DNA of 64,000 bases from Brachypterus glaber (GCA_958510825.1 OY294048.1:14711589-14775588), one strand, 5' to 3'. Positions 22,590-34,233 are shown, counted from the first letter of the stretch. Notes: generated by a model from the sequence alone, not told the origin. Translations and numbers: made by a program.

Positions 22590-22975
22590 CTTAAATATTA
22601 AAGTACGTGACTTTAGAACTATAGCGTTTTTAACAAAAATTAAAGTACATTTGTATAGGATCATAACTTCCTCTCCGTTTGTAACTAAATATTTATAATA
22701 GTTACAAATGGATGGGAAGTTATGATCATTGTAACTGAATATTTATAATAGTTACAAATGGATAGGAAGTTATGAAAATATTCAAATGTACTTTAATTTT
22801 TGTTAAAAACACTATAGTTCTAAAGTTACGTACTTTAATATTTAAGGACGAACATGAAATATTGCGTGTTTTTAACAAAAATTAAAGTACAATTGTATAG
22901 GATATACAAATGTATCCGAATTCTTATCCATTTATAACTAAATATTTTTTACTTTTTACAGTGCAGTTCGTAATC
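22590..22975. repeat. TTAAAGTAC hairpin repeat, copy 1
   Basis: CTTAAATATTAAAGTACGTG at the left pairs with GTACGTACTTTAATATTTAA ending 22847, with ACAAAAATTAAAGTACA / TGTACTTTAATTTTTGT and a duplicated GTTACAAATGGAT..GGAAGTTATGA block between. From 22848 a second half repeats the arm and ends TTTTTACAGTGCAG. Colinear relative at 55375-55588. Confidence 0.75.
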
Positions 22976-23830
22976 TACTAGATTGCATTACTAGATAATT
23001 AGTTAGTACAACCAGGTTTCTAGATCTACTAACCATTTGAAATAGTTTGTCCTTGGCTCTAGGACTATTAGTTTCTGATGTCATGCACTTTTGAAAATAG
23101 TCCAAATTTTTGTTAGTGTGCTGGTTTTTGTTTAAAAACGTGCTTTTGAGTTCTAGAAAATCTAAAAATTGATTTTTTGATTACCACATATAATTTGTGA
23201 GCAAGTAGATATTAGTATTTTTTAGTATTGTATTCTTTTCTGTTTTTTTTTGTGCACAATGTTTCTGGATGGGTTTAAAAAAAAATTATTAAAATTTTTG
23301 AAACAAATGATAATCAAAAGACGTATCATTAATTTTTTTTCATTGCAAAATAAAATTATGTGCAATATAGGGTTAAAATGCATTTTCGTAATTTTACTTC
23401 CTACTTTTTCGCAAGCTAGGGGTTTCTAAATTATTCCGGCAGTATTCTGTACAACCAAGTTTTGTCCGGTCGTAAAATAGAACATCATTTTGCTCTTATG
23501 ACGGCATAAAACGTCAACACGCTTAATACTCAAATTAGTGGCTCGCGCGAGATTCTCTTCATTTGTTTGCTGTTAACATCAAACATAATCTTTTTATACC
23601 CCATCACTTAAGTGTAAAATTATAAAAATTTATAAAATCCATTTAAAAATAATTGAATTGTGTCTTGTGAAATAACATCAAATTATTTCACATTTCACTC
23701 ACTATCATTTACTAGTACATAAGGAGAAAAATTATACTTTTTTAATTAAAAATTTTGTTAAAAAAAAAAAAATAAAATATGCAATTTTTTCTTTAAACGA
23801 AAAAAAAAAACATTTTAGAATCGAGGTATC
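22976..23830. other. No recognisable gene
   Basis: AT-rich sequence without identified repeats or coding signature. Confidence 0.5.
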
Positions 23831-25468
23831 CGGTCTTTAGTTCGAAAAAGAAAGTTAGCAAAATATTTGTTCACGCAAAAAGTTCGCAAAAATAAGTTCT
23901 TAAAAAATAAAAGTCGCATGGAAATTAGTTTGCATTCGATTAGTTCGCAATACATAATATCGCATAAAATTAAGTTCGCAAGATTTTTTCGCAAAAATTG
24001 TTTTAATGAAGGTCAATGAAGATATTTGTTTATTGAACCTTTTTTGTATTGATATAGGTACGTACGTTTTAAGTTAATTTTAATAAATACAATTTCAGTA
24101 CATAAATAAAGCGATAATGTCTGTGCGGTATGCTGCCGTGCTAAGCTGAAAGGTCCTATCTACATAGGTTTAACATACACAGATAGGACCTTTCAGCTTA
24201 GTAAGGCAGTATATTGAAAGTTCGCGGGGAATTAATTTAGCGGTTTATGAAAATTTCGTTTATTTAAAAGAAAGAACTTACAAAGGAAAGATAATTTGCA
24301 GGTGTATTTTTATATATTTTTGGGTCACTTTAATTTTAGTTTTGGGTTGGTTTTAGATTTATTGTTTCCTTTTGGTTTGGGTTTGGGTAAGCTAATTTGG
24401 TTTATGTTTTGTTGTGCGTAAGATGTAAAATGATTTGGACATTGTGCTGGTATTGGTTAATTTTTTTTTTGTTGCAATATTATTATGTAGAAAATATTAT
24501 ATATTTTTTTTAATTGTAAATTAATTAAAATATTAATAAATAAATACAAATATTTTTCTAATTTTCATAATATTTATATTTATTTTAAAATTTAAGTAAT
24601 AATGTCGCTGCAATTTATAAATGGTCGCAAGATTTTTTCGCAAAAATTGTTTTAATGAAGGTCAATGAAGATATTTGTTTATTGAACCTTTTTTGTATTG
24701 ATATAGGTACGTACGTTTTAAGTTAATTTTAATAAATACAATTTCAGTACATAAATAAAGCGATAATGTCTGTGCGGTATGCTGCCGTGCTAAGCTGAAA
24801 GGTCCTATCTACATAGGTTTAACATACACAGATAGGACCTTTCAGCTTAGTAAGGCAGTATATTGAAAGTTCGCGGGGAATTAATTTAGCGGTTTATGAA
24901 AATTTCGTTTATTTAAAAGAAAGAACTTACAAAGGAAAGATAATTTGCAGGTGTATTTTTATATATTTTTGGGTCACTTTAATTTTAGTTTTGGGTTGGT
25001 TTTAGATTTATTGTTTCCTTTTGGTTTGGGTTTGGGTAAGCTAATTTGGTTTATGTTTTGTTGTGCGTAAGATGTAAAATGATTTGGACATTGTGCTGGT
25101 ATTGGTTAATTTTTTTTTTGTTGCAATATTATTATGTAGAAAATATTATATATTTTTTTTAATTGTAAATTAATTAAAATATTAATAAATAAATACAAAT
25201 ATTTTTCTAATTTTCATAATATTTATATTTATTTTAAAATTTAAGTAATAATGTCGCTGCAATTTATAAATGGTCGATTTTTAACAAAAAAGCTTAAAAA
25301 TGTAAAAATACATTCGCGAACTTTTGGACTAAGCGAAATTATTTCTTTGCGAACAAAGATTATGCGAATTAAGTTTTTGCGAATTAAAGATTTTGCGAAC
25401 TAAAAATTTGCGAACTAAAATTTTCCGAAGAAATTTTTGAGAACTTTTTTTTTTCGAACTAAAGACCG
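23831..25468. repeat. Foldback element with TTCGCAAA subterminal arrays
   Basis: The left end CGGTCTTTAGTTCGAAAAAG pairs with the right end CTTTTTTTCGAACTAAAGACCG-like sequence. Each arm (23850-23990 and 25290-25450) carries five or more spaced variants of TTCGCAAAA, TTAGTTCGCA and TGCGAACTAA in inverted orientation. The interior is a 649-bp tandem duplication. Closely spaced subterminal motifs often bind transposase; none is encoded here. Confidence 0.75.
23977..25274 (+). repeat. Two 649-bp tandem direct copies, apparently identical
   Basis: 23977-24625 and 24626-25274 begin CGCAAGATTTTTTCGCAAAA and end AATTTATAAATGGT. I see no base difference on reading through. Each contains a strong hairpin (24133-24209 and 24782-24858): AGCTGAAAGGTCCTATCT against AGATAGGACCTTTCAGCT with a loop of about 20. 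Such identity means a very recent duplication or an assembly duplication. Confidence 0.9.
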
Positions 25469-26142
25469 TGAACCAGAATCGGTGCTATATATGTTTTATT
25501 TAATTTTGACTACATGTATGTTGGTTATTTCTGTGTTTTGGTTGTTTGCTAGGTTAGGACAAAAACTTTTTGTTAAAAAGTAATTCAAATGATTAGTTTA
25601 AACTTGTTTAAACCGGGAAAATTGGCTAGGTAAAAAGGTTTTAGCCGGAATAAAAGTGCTTAAAAGATTATTATCTACGCATCAAGGGCTTAATAGAATA
25701 ACGAGCGTATAATCGTATATAGCTAGGTGAAAATTAAACTCTGGTGCAAACTGACAGTGTCCGGTGTATAATTAAATAACTAATTAATGGCTTTCCAAAT
25801 TTTCTATTTAAAATGTTTTGTTTTCAGCGCACACTGAAAAATTTACGCGAGCCTAGGGTTAATTCATTTTGATAGAGAAAGGTCATAATTTATAAATATA
25901 TAGATTATTATTTCCCATAAATGGATATCGCGGACATTTTGTGTAGTCCCTTTTATCCAAAAAAATTCCGACCCTGTTTTATTTTTTTTTTGCAATTTTG
26001 TGCTTTTATTTAAGAAAATATTTATTAAAAACCCACTTGTAGACCTAATCAGTTTTATTCAGTGAGACAGGACTTGCAGAACTATAAAAAAAGTTTCCAT
26101 ACACCTAGACTCGAAATTCAGTTTTAAGAGCGGGTCTTAAAA
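25469..26142. other. No recognisable gene
   Basis: AT-rich unique sequence; nothing identified. Confidence 0.5.
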
Positions 26143-26757
26143 AGTAACCCTTCCTAAATGGGTGTAGCTCTCTTAAAATCTATTTTGTGATCATTTGTGT
26201 ATGTTATTTTTTTTATAGTTTTTAATGTAGAATCGCTTTACATTATTAAAATTTTTATTGAAACGTGAAAAAATCTCTTTAACTGCAATTTTCTCGAAAA
26301 CGGTTAGGGAACTTTCAAGTATTACGTAATGCTTCTGGGGGGGGTTATTTTGGAGTGTTACGCCTATGTTAATGGTATAGGAAAATAGCGTTACATGGGG
26401 GGGGGTGGTGGTCTAAAATGATCAAAATTTGCGTTACGTAATACTTGAACGTTCCCTTAGGTCTACGGTGTTATACTAAGAGCACCTTCTTTATGTATTT
26501 TTAACTAAAAAATCATATTTTGTTGAGAAAAAGTCAATACAGATAAAAAATTCATTGCACGTCCCTGGTTAAAATTACCAAATAAAAATAAAATAAAATG
26601 ATAGCCTTTATCAGTGTAGTTAATATGGTAACAGACATTAAATAAAAAGTCTTTTTTAGTGGTACTCTTAGAAAGGCCGTAGATCCCTTTTCCGGACCAA
26701 CCATTATAGGAACTTTTTTTCATATTTTTGTATGTAGAATCACCTCTAAAATTTCTC
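26143..26757. repeat. Family D foldback element, decayed copy
   Basis: The right end GACCAACCATTATAGGAAC, ATATTTTTGTATGTAGAATC and ACCTCT matches the right end of the 43169-43756 element. The left half shares AATCGCTTTACATTATTAAA and GCAATTTTCTCGAAAACGG with the interior of that element. It is interrupted by the family E MITE at 26306-26457. The left boundary is uncertain. Confidence 0.5.
26306..26457. mobile_element. MITE family E, copy 2
   Basis: AGGGAACTTTCAAGTATTAC at the left and GTAATACTTGAACGTTCCCT at the right. It is flanked by TTA on both sides if the element is taken as GGGAAC...GTTCCC (26304-26306; 26457-26459). It carries G-rich tracts, so it lies inverted relative to copy 1 (10617-10773). 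Confidence 0.85.
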
Positions 26758-26836
26758 TACGCGAGTTCTGGAACACCTGTAGTTATGTGCAAGATACAAT
26801 ACTTGTAAGTATAGAAGACTGTATAGCAGACACAAA

Positions 26837-26990
26837 ATATCTATGGCCTTTGTACGCTACAAAGGTGCTAAGTACCCGATGGCCTAGCGTAAAAACGTGC
26901 TAAGTACCGGTAACGGTTATGGTACTTAGCACATTTTTACGCTAGGCCATCCGGTACTTAGCACCTTTGTACGCTAGACCATCGATATAT
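26837..26990. repeat. Near-perfect 150-bp hairpin with two tandem units per arm
   Basis: Each arm has two units built on GGCCTAGCGTAAAAA, CGTGCTAAGTACC and GTACGCTA..AAAGGTGCTAAG. The right arm is the inverse of the left with few mismatches; the loop is about 10 bases around TAACGGTTA. A transcript would form a long double-stranded stem. No flanking duplication identified. Confidence 0.85.
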
Positions 26991-27409
26991 TCTTTTAAAT
27001 ATCTTTTAAATAATCATGTTTTTTGTATAGTGTAAAACGTGACAAAGCGTAAAAAAGCAATACAAAATTTTAAACAAATTTTTATTAACACAAGAGTTTG
27101 GCTTTTAAAATATTTATTTTTTTCTGTACATCTAGTACTTTGCTTCTGATAACATGTTTTTTAAACCACTAAGCGGCCTTGGTGCGAAACTGACCAGCAA
27201 TGAATGTGTGTACGCTGACACCTGTTATTTCAGTTTTACGCGTTATTTTCAGTGTCAGTGATTGCGGCTGTGTAAAATAACACCAATGGTGTGATTAATT
27301 GTTTTTGTTTATCGATCTAATTGCTCGTCTCCATAGACGTATCCCCCGTAAAGTGAAAGTGAAACGACTCAACCCAAGGGCGTAGATGTTTTTTTCCATG
27401 AGGGGCTAA

Positions 27410-27495
27410 GGGAGCGTTCAAGTATTACCTAACGCGCTAGGGGGGTTGGGGGATCTCGAAAACGTTACGCCGCGTTACAGAGGGGGGGGGGGTGT
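27410..27495. repeat. MITE family E, partial copy
   Basis: Starts GGGAGCGTTCAAGTATTACC and continues with CGTTACGCCGCGTTACAG and a G run; the second terminus is missing or diverged. Same family as 10617 and 26306. Confidence 0.6.
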
Positions 27496-28077
27496 CAGGG
27501 GGTGCCCGGGCTTTTTTTTTGCAATTTAAATTTTTTTAATAGTGGAAAATTTAGTTTCATTAGTTGGTAAATTGTGGTAGTCCCCCCTCCCCCAACGATG
27601 TTCTTTCTATACGCGCATGTAAATAATTTTCCTCCATCTTTATCAAAGCTACTTGCAGATATGTCAGTTTTAACTGCTAAAAGCGAAGGCACCGCTCGTC
27701 ATGGTAGTTACGATATGGTTTATCCTAGTACTGTGTATTTTATTGCACAGCCTCATTTGACGGTCGTGAGCCGTACCACCCACGGCGCACATTGGTCGTC
27801 ACAGTGGCATGTTACACCGAACCCCGGGTCTTCTTTATTGAAGATGTTGCACAATGGGGACACTAAGTCATATTTCTGCAACAAAAAATACTTCTGCCAA
27901 CAAAATTATACCTCCCGTCTGCACCTTGATTTATTACAATCTAAAATGAAAAAAATAAAAAAAAAATAAAAAACAAATATTTTTTATAATTTTCAAAAAG
28001 GTTTCTTACAACAAAAAAATATTAGCACGCAGAGAGAAGTACCATACAAGCTAAAACTCAAAAAAAGGCAAATTCGG
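27496..28077. other. No recognised gene; one 131-codon open frame
   Basis: A plus-strand frame at 27574-27969 is moderately long for AT-rich DNA and covers a GC-richer patch (27680-27850). It starts Pro-rich, ends in Lys from A-runs, and shows no domain, signal or membrane segment that I recognise. It may be a decayed transposon fragment. Confidence 0.3.
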
Positions 28078-28078
28078 A

Positions 28079-29428
28079 GAGCTGGTGACCATTTTTATTT
28101 CATTATTTGCTCCCGGCTCTATTTTATATATGTTTTAAAGTACATTTAAATTAAGCTATTTTCAAATTGCTAGACTACGGATCCGGTTCCTTTGGGCGCT
28201 AGAAGCTCCAAAAACTATGGCAATGAGCTACCAAAAATCTATTTTTAACTTGCCGGGTTATACAGTGTGGTCCAAAAGTCACCCCCCCCCCACTCTTAAC
28301 TTTTGAACGAGTTGAGATATCGATTTCAAATTTGGAACTCTTAAATAAGACAACTTAAACTATCTTTAAGCATATATTTGATACTTTTATCTCTTAAAAT
28401 GTGAGCAAGGGGCATGGGGGGAAATTTTTTTAAATGGAAAGGGGGGTCGTGTGATACATCATTCTAAAGCCTTTAAAATTCTCTATATAACCATACAGTT
28501 TTAAAAATTTTAAACATGTTTTTTAAGGTTTTGATTTTTCAGTTTTTTGTGCTAAAAAAATAAAATTTTAAGTTTTTTTTTGTTAATTTTTATTTATGTC
28601 AAGTAAAATTAGTTTAAAAGTATAATTTACTTTTTTTCATTATGAAATTAGGCATTTTTAAAAAATTGTTTGGATTTTTTAGAGAAATTTTGACAAAAAT
28701 ACTCATTTCCAACCCTATTTTAAACCCAAAAAAAAATGTTTAAAAAAAATAAAAATATACAGTTAAATGAAGAATTGTATGAGCTTTAGAATGATGTATC
28801 ACACGACCCACCTTTCCATTTAAAAAAATGTCGCCCCATGCCCCCCTGCCCACATTTTAAGAGCTAAAAGTATCAAATATATGCTTAAAGATAGTTTAAG
28901 TTGTCTTATTTAAGAGTTCTAGATTTGAAGTCGATATCTAAACTCGTTCAAAAGTTAAGAGGGGGGGTGACTTTTGGACCGCTCTGTATACATTTTATTT
29001 AATACATTCAGATTAAGCTATTTTCATAATAATTCTGGGGCCAAGGGGTGAGAACAGTCATTAAAAAGTTCCTTTAAAATATGTAACACTTATTTTTTTA
29101 AAGAAATGAGAATTTATGAAATGAAATTTTGATTAAATGTTGACATATGTCAGATAAATTTTTTAAAGTCTTTTTTTAACTCTTAGCCTAGTGAATAATT
29201 GTGTAAAACTGTGAAAATAGACTAATCTAAATGTAATAAATGTAATTTGTTTGACCCGGTAAGTTAAAAATATATTTTTCGGGGACCCCATTTCACCACT
29301 TTTTCAAGTATCCAAAGGAACCCGATCCAGGACCTGGCGATTTGCAAGTAGCTTAATTTGAATGTACTTTAAAACATATATAAAATACAACGGGGGGCAA
29401 ATGATAAAATAAAAATGGCCACCAGCTC
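28079..29428. repeat. Family C foldback element, copy 2
   Basis: Ends GAGCTGGTGACCATTTTTAT and the inverse GGCCACCAGCTC. Its interior runs opposite to copy 1 at 4019-5340, sharing GGTTCCTTTGGGCGCTAGAA, TTCTGGGGCCAAGGGGTGAG and TTTCACCACTTTTTCAAGTA. It holds the family A element 28263-28986, but lacks the nested element present in copy 1, thereby giving its empty site at 29375-29384. Confidence 0.8.
28263..28986. repeat. Family A foldback element, copy 2, nested in family C
   Basis: Ends CAGTGTGGTCCAAAAGTCAC and GTGACTTTTGGACCGCTCTG, TA on both sides. The corresponding stretch of family C copy 1 (around 4480) is continuous and reads as the empty site CATATACATTT in the inverse orientation. 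Arms and core match 456-1081. Confidence 0.85.
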
Positions 29429-29430
29429 TT

Positions 29431-30180
29431 AGACTATTAAAAGTCTACAGAGATTTAAAAAATGTAATTTAACAATTTAAAGAGTAGTTTTAGATCCTTT
29501 TAACTACTCCTCAGCATTGGCTCTTCGGAGATCTCGGATCGCAATGAAGACACTAAATAGTGCTCATTAAGACAAATCCACCATAAGACGGGTTCTTAAA
29601 TTACCGCAGCTGGGGATCCGCAATACAATCACAATGGCTATATTGCCAATTTAATCGAATTTATTTCATCATATCGGACAGACTAATAGAAAATCTCTTT
29701 TTTATGCGTTTCCCTTTCCCGTAGCCAGTAATTGATCAATTTCGTATTTATTTAAAAATGCCATTTGTTAGCAAACCAAAGTACGTCCGTTTTAAGGTTA
29801 TACTTATACTAAGTTCAAGTCTTGAAAGATGCATTAGTCTTGTAAGGAAATAATCTCATAATATTATGAATTGTAATTGAGATTCTTTGTAAATAATTTT
29901 GCGGAATGTTGCATCTATTTATGATCATTTGTATAATGTGATTCAACTATTTAAGTTGATTCTTATTAGAAACATTGGTATTAACTTTACTTCTTTAATA
30001 TGAAGATAGTTTTGTACGAGGTTTTGTATGTAAATTAAATTTTGATTTTATGTAATTTTAACAAAATTATACATAAAAAAGTATTTGCAAAAAAAAAAAA
30101 CGTAACCACTAATTTTATTTACACCAATTTTTAATCTTTAAAACTAGTGTTATTAAAATAAAATAAAAAAACGAAAATTC
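29431..30180. other. No recognisable gene
   Basis: A GC-richer stretch at 29500-29660 could be an old exon or transposon piece, but I found no motif in any frame. The remainder is AT-rich. Confidence 0.4.
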
Positions 30181-30279
30181 CAGTACGGCTTCACTCCCCT
30201 TTCTTGCAAGATCGTCTGCCTTCTCATTACCATCTATACCTTGATGTCCTGGTGCCCATATCAAACAATTGTATTTTTA
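30181..30279 (-). pseudogene. LINE RNase H fragment
   Basis: The minus strand encodes NCLIWAPGHQGIDGNEKADD then LARKGSEAVLE. This is the C-terminal RNase H block (V-PGH-G-GNE-AD-LA) with the last catalytic Asp, as found in I/R1/LOA/Jockey-type LINEs. Only about 33 codons remain. The homologous block in the 55764-57391 LINE is similar but clearly a different lineage. Confidence 0.8.
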
Positions 30280-30727
30280 AAAAAACATAATTTTTTGGCA
30301 GGTTAGGATTACTCCAAAAATATATAAAAACTGGAATTCATTGGGGGCAAAAATCTCATAAACTAATACCCGACTAAACTTCAACATTTAATTACATATA
30401 TACTATCTATTTAAATGTATTTATGTAAATCCGGTACAAATTGGCAATAGCAAGAATAACCCATTTCAGTCTATTGATTTATTTCTTATTCGTTCCACAA
30501 TCGGAATACAAAATTTTATTTGAAATAATACAGTGTGGAATTTTTAAAAATGATTAAATTCAATAACTCTGAAAATAATATTTTTTAGACATTTCTCGGA
30601 GATGTTGGTATTTGTTTTGAGCGGGACATTTTTTTATTTTTACTGAAATGATTGGCGTCATAACATCTGCTATTAGGAGGTGCTATTTTTAGAAGTTTAA
30701 ATAGGGGCATTTCTCAAGTGATCCCTC

Positions 30728-31846
30728 ATGGAAAACTATGTTGAATACCTAGGCAATACTTTATCCAAAACCTTACGTGGGATTGCACGTGAAAAACACC
30801 CTCCAAAAAGCCGATGCCCGTACCTCCAAACTCTACTCCCAAACGCCGTTTGGCAAACGGGTAAGAAAAGCCCCTATCTATTAAAAACAAATTCCGTACA
30901 AATAAACTCTAAAGCCAGGCGTCCTCTATGGAATAAAATCACCCTCAACAAAGCACGCATTCAAACTTCAGGCCTTCCAAAACAAGGTTGGCAAAAAAGT
31001 TGGCAAAGATACATTCAAGGGGAATAATACCACTGTAATACATGATAATATCACTTGCATGCAGGCCAAATCACCATTGTACATACTACTTTCTGTGGAC
31101 CACTGGCTTATAGTGACTTTCGAACCACTGTTTTTAAGGCACAGATACAATTTTTGTCCAACAATTCTTCTAGTGGTCTCTATTCTCTCCTAAACTGATA
31201 GGTTTCCTCCTTTTATAGAAATTGAATAAACTATTATTTCTGCCACTTAGTTTAATCAAGGCAACTAGAATCAAATTTAACAATTCAAGATAACGCCGCG
31301 GAGAGAGAGCATGTCACAAGGAAAGCAGCCATACTAAATAGTCGGACACAATTCTCTATGCCACAAAAAAACATCTGTAATGTACAAACCTCAATGCCAC
31401 ATCACATGAATGAAAAATTTATCTTCCACCGCGAGGACTCGAACCCATGCTTTTGGCGTGACGAATTAAGTACTAAACGGCCACACCCACCGCCAAAACA
31501 AAGTATTCAGGATATGCCTCAATGCTTCAGAGTTTATGAAGAACACCCAAATCCATAGAGATCTTGACATGTCCCTCCTCAAAACGCAAATCATCCATCA
31601 TAGCAAGTCTTTTATCCAAGACATTCAAGATCACTTCAACCCCCTTATTTCAAATTTCCTTGACTACGATTAAGAAATGCCCACCACCCACAATTATATT
31701 AAAAATGCTCTCGATACAACTTCATCATCAGTGAGCTAGTCTCAATCTCCCCCTAATCTCTATTTAAACTAACTCCTATTGAATAGGGCCTATTCAGGCA
31801 AATGAGCCATAGTGCTAGACAACGCGAGAATAAATAATAAAAAAAC
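30728..31846 (+). pseudogene. Jockey-type LINE ORF2, frameshifted 3' portion
   Basis: Pieces in three frames align with the Jockey RT C-terminus in order: VEYLGNTLSKTLRG (LGV-LD block), TLQKADARTSKLYS, PLSIKNKFRTNKL and LQAFQNKVGKKVGKDTF. After an insertion, 31536-31673 encodes KNTQIHRDLDMSLLKTQI, SKSFIQDIQDHFNPLISNF and LDYD stop, which is the classic IHRDL...HPNPLI...YD end. The 3' UTR reaches an A-rich tail at about 31846. At least three frameshifts plus a SINE insertion show inactivity. Confidence 0.75.
31290..31500 (-). mobile_element. tRNA-derived SINE inserted in the Jockey relic
   Basis: On the minus strand the head reads GGTGTGGCCGTTTAG, then CACGCCAAAAGCATG and GGTTCGAGTCC. The last matches the pol III B box exactly; the A box is weaker. 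The body continues with TGATGTGGCATTGAGG and TTGTGGCATAGAGAATTG. The head is too irregular for a functional tRNA, so a SINE is the better call. The 3' end is uncertain. Confidence 0.6.
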
Positions 31847-32497
31847 ATAATATATGTAAACTATATTAAGGGGCTAACTGGCTTTAAATTAAGGGTACGG
31901 CATTAGTTCCAAGGTTAATAAAATATGTAATTTCCAGAAAAAAACTTGTTAACATTGTTTCTTGTGCAAACGCCCTTTCAAATTTTAATGATAGCTATTG
32001 GGGTAAAATTTTTTTTATTTTATTCCACCCTATATGCTGATTATCATTAATTCCTAAATATTTATGCTATTGATTTAATTACGCTTTTGTTATTCTTTTT
32101 TTAACACAAAAAATTATTAAGGTAAGGTTTTCTTTATTGTATTCCACTTTAAATGCTCATCATCATTAATTCCTAAATAATTATAATTATTGATTTGATT
32201 ACGCTCTGGATTTTTTTTTTCTAAAGCAGGAAAAAATATTTTTTGCTTATAAAAAATCGTAGAAATATAATATGATAAAGAACAAAATAATATTCTCATT
32301 TGTATTCTGAAGAAAATGTCAACGATTTGACCCAGTAGACCATTTTAATAAGACCGGAAACATACATAATGCTTCACATTCTGTAGTATACTCTTCACAG
32401 TTGCAAGTATAATTTTCTGGTGAATTTCTAAGTTTCAGTTATATTGCAGTAGCATATTTCAATTTTTTTTAATTTGGTTCCATTGCAATGCATTGAC
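31847..32497. repeat. AT-rich stretch with a degenerate tandem pair
   Basis: About 32020-32090 and 32140-32210 are imperfect direct copies about 118 bp apart, both with ATTAATTCCTAAATA and ATTGATTTAATTACGC. No gene or known element seen in the rest. Confidence 0.6.
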
Positions 32498-32625
32498 TCT
32501 TACCGCATACCACATACCGCATAGACTTTACCGCGAAAGACATTACCGCGAAGTATGACAAATTACCGGGAAGGGATCAAAACTGCTCATAGACTTTAGA
32601 CTCTACCGCGAAAACCATTACTGTG
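32498..32625. repeat. Interspersed ACCGCGAA/ACCGCAT motif cluster
   Basis: Seven or so spaced variants (ACCGCATA, ACCGCGAAAG, ACCGCGAAGT, ACCGGGAAG, ACCGCGAAAA) occur with ATAGACTTTA repeated twice. The layout recalls the TTCGCAAA arrays at the ends of the 23831-25468 element. No inverted partner is evident, so it may be a solo end. Confidence 0.45.
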
Positions 32626-33474
32626 CATAATTATTTTTATTTTTTTGACGGAAAAAAAAAATAAATTTTAGTTTTTTAAATTATATATTATGCAGCAAAA
32701 AAATGAACATTTTATTGTAACAAGAAAAATATTACAAAAATAAAACAAAATCTTATTTGAAAAAAAAATACATTTATTAGAATAAAAGTGATTGAATTTA
32801 GATTTACATACCAAATATTAATGGCGGGCGTTTTTTTTGTTTTTTTTTTTTAATTTTTGAAAACTTCCGCCATTTCTAGCCAAAGAAAATTCTTCTAGTA
32901 TGGTCTATAGCGACTGAATACTGAATAATATTCCGTATAATGCTCCTCTGCTGTGAAGCTGCGGGGAGTATAAAAAGGCCGGAAAGATAAACCTTTAAAA
33001 TAAAACTCGCAAAAATTCAACGCTAAAGAAAAAATACGAATATATATTACTTAAATAAAAAAGTTTTCAGTCTCGGAAATACGCTATAAATAAAAACTGT
33101 AGCCAAAAAGTTTTGAAAATGATGCAATTTTAATATAAATCTTGTTATATTGTAAATGGTATATTTTTTATACTATTCAAGTTTTCCAGAAAATTTTTGA
33201 TGAAATATTTTCCTCGGCATCAGCATAATTGAATCGTTGCCGCTGACTGAGTAAATATATAAGCTTTTCTTTAGAAATAAAAGCCTCATTACAATCTTAT
33301 TTTTACATTGTTCTTATGGATTTATTTAAATTGCTTAAATTTTGATTATTCTGACTTGCCAAAAACATAATAATCGTGGCCACGCGTTAGGGCTCAGCGT
33401 AATAATACGTTGATATTGTTTAACTTTTTCTCGACCCTTGGGCCCGCAATTTTTTTATTTCACATATCTTAAGA
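32626..33474. other. No recognisable gene
   Basis: AT-rich sequence; nothing identified. Confidence 0.5.
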
Positions 33475-33920
33475 AAAACATACTGCTACTGTATATATTT
33501 TAATTATCTCATTTTTTTATGTTTCTTAAAATCCAGTTTACAAAAAAAAATTGAACTAAAAGAATATCAAAAATTTGAACATCTTTATATCAATGCTAAC
33601 GCATTCGCCAAAATTGTAATATCAAATAGATTTAATCTGATAATAGCACTTTTTCAGTAAAATGCTTTTTTACAATTTTTGTATTCATAAAAACATACTG
33701 TATATATTTTAATTATCTCAATTTTTTATGTTTTTTTAACGTTTGATTTTAAGGGACATATGTCAGAGTATCCAGTTTACAAAAAAAAAATTTTGAACTA
33801 AAAAAATATCAAAAATTTGAAAAATATCTTTATATCAATGCTAGCGCATTCGCCAAAATTGTAATATCAAATAGATTTAATCTGCTAATAGCACTTTTTC
33901 AGTAAAATGCTTTTTTACAG
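33475..33920. repeat. Imperfect tandem duplication of ~215-245 bp
   Basis: 33475-33687 and 33688-33920 share AAAACATACTG, TATATTTTAATTATCTCA, TATCAATGCTA.CGCATTCG, CCAAAATTGTAATATCAAAT and GCACTTTTTCAGTAAAATGC. The second copy has about 30 extra bases (GATTTTAAGGGACATATGTC). Non-coding. Confidence 0.85.
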
Positions 33921-34112
33921 TTTTTCCTACGACCTATTTAGTAGTTAGTGCCCATTTCCCACTCGTTGCATATGACAACGGCTGCGAAGTGAAATCAGCT
34001 GATTTTACATATCTGCTGTCAGAGAATTTAGTAAACGTCAAACACATAACCTCAAAGTGACAAACTAATTTTTGCATTTTTTGGATATTTAGGTGTTAGG
34101 TCGTAGGAAAAA
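33921..34112. repeat. MITE-like unit with TTTTTCCTACGACCTA ends
   Basis: TTTTTCCTACGACCTA at the left is inverted as TAGGTCGTAGGAAAAA at the right, bounding 192 bp that are slightly more GC-rich than the surroundings. The CGTAGGAAAAATA motif also occurs at 60454, 60490 and, inverted, at 63464. Confidence 0.6.
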
Positions 34113-34233
34113 TAGTATACGCACCTCGACGCAAATCATTTCAGTGCACATCGAGTGCTTTTTTTACGAGGCGCAGACGCAGCTCGTGCACTAAAAACTA
34201 GGTTCGCGTACTCGGTACCTAACATGCTATTAC
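34113..34233. repeat. Hairpin repeat shared with 54322-54415
   Basis: Contains GTATACGCACCTCGACGC, CAGTGCACATCGAGTGC and, inverted, CTAGGTTCGCGTACTCGGTA. The reverse complement aligns with 54322-54415 over about 90 bp. The CAGTGCAC palindrome lies near the centre. Confidence 0.6.

Noticed and set aside
23850..25450. CRISPR-like array
   Set aside because: The TTCGCAAA motifs are short, variable and irregularly spaced, without constant repeats and unique spacers, and the DNA is eukaryotic.
31430..31497. Functional tRNA gene on the minus strand
   Set aside because: The B box is perfect, but acceptor and anticodon stems do not form and the A box is poor; a SINE head fits better.
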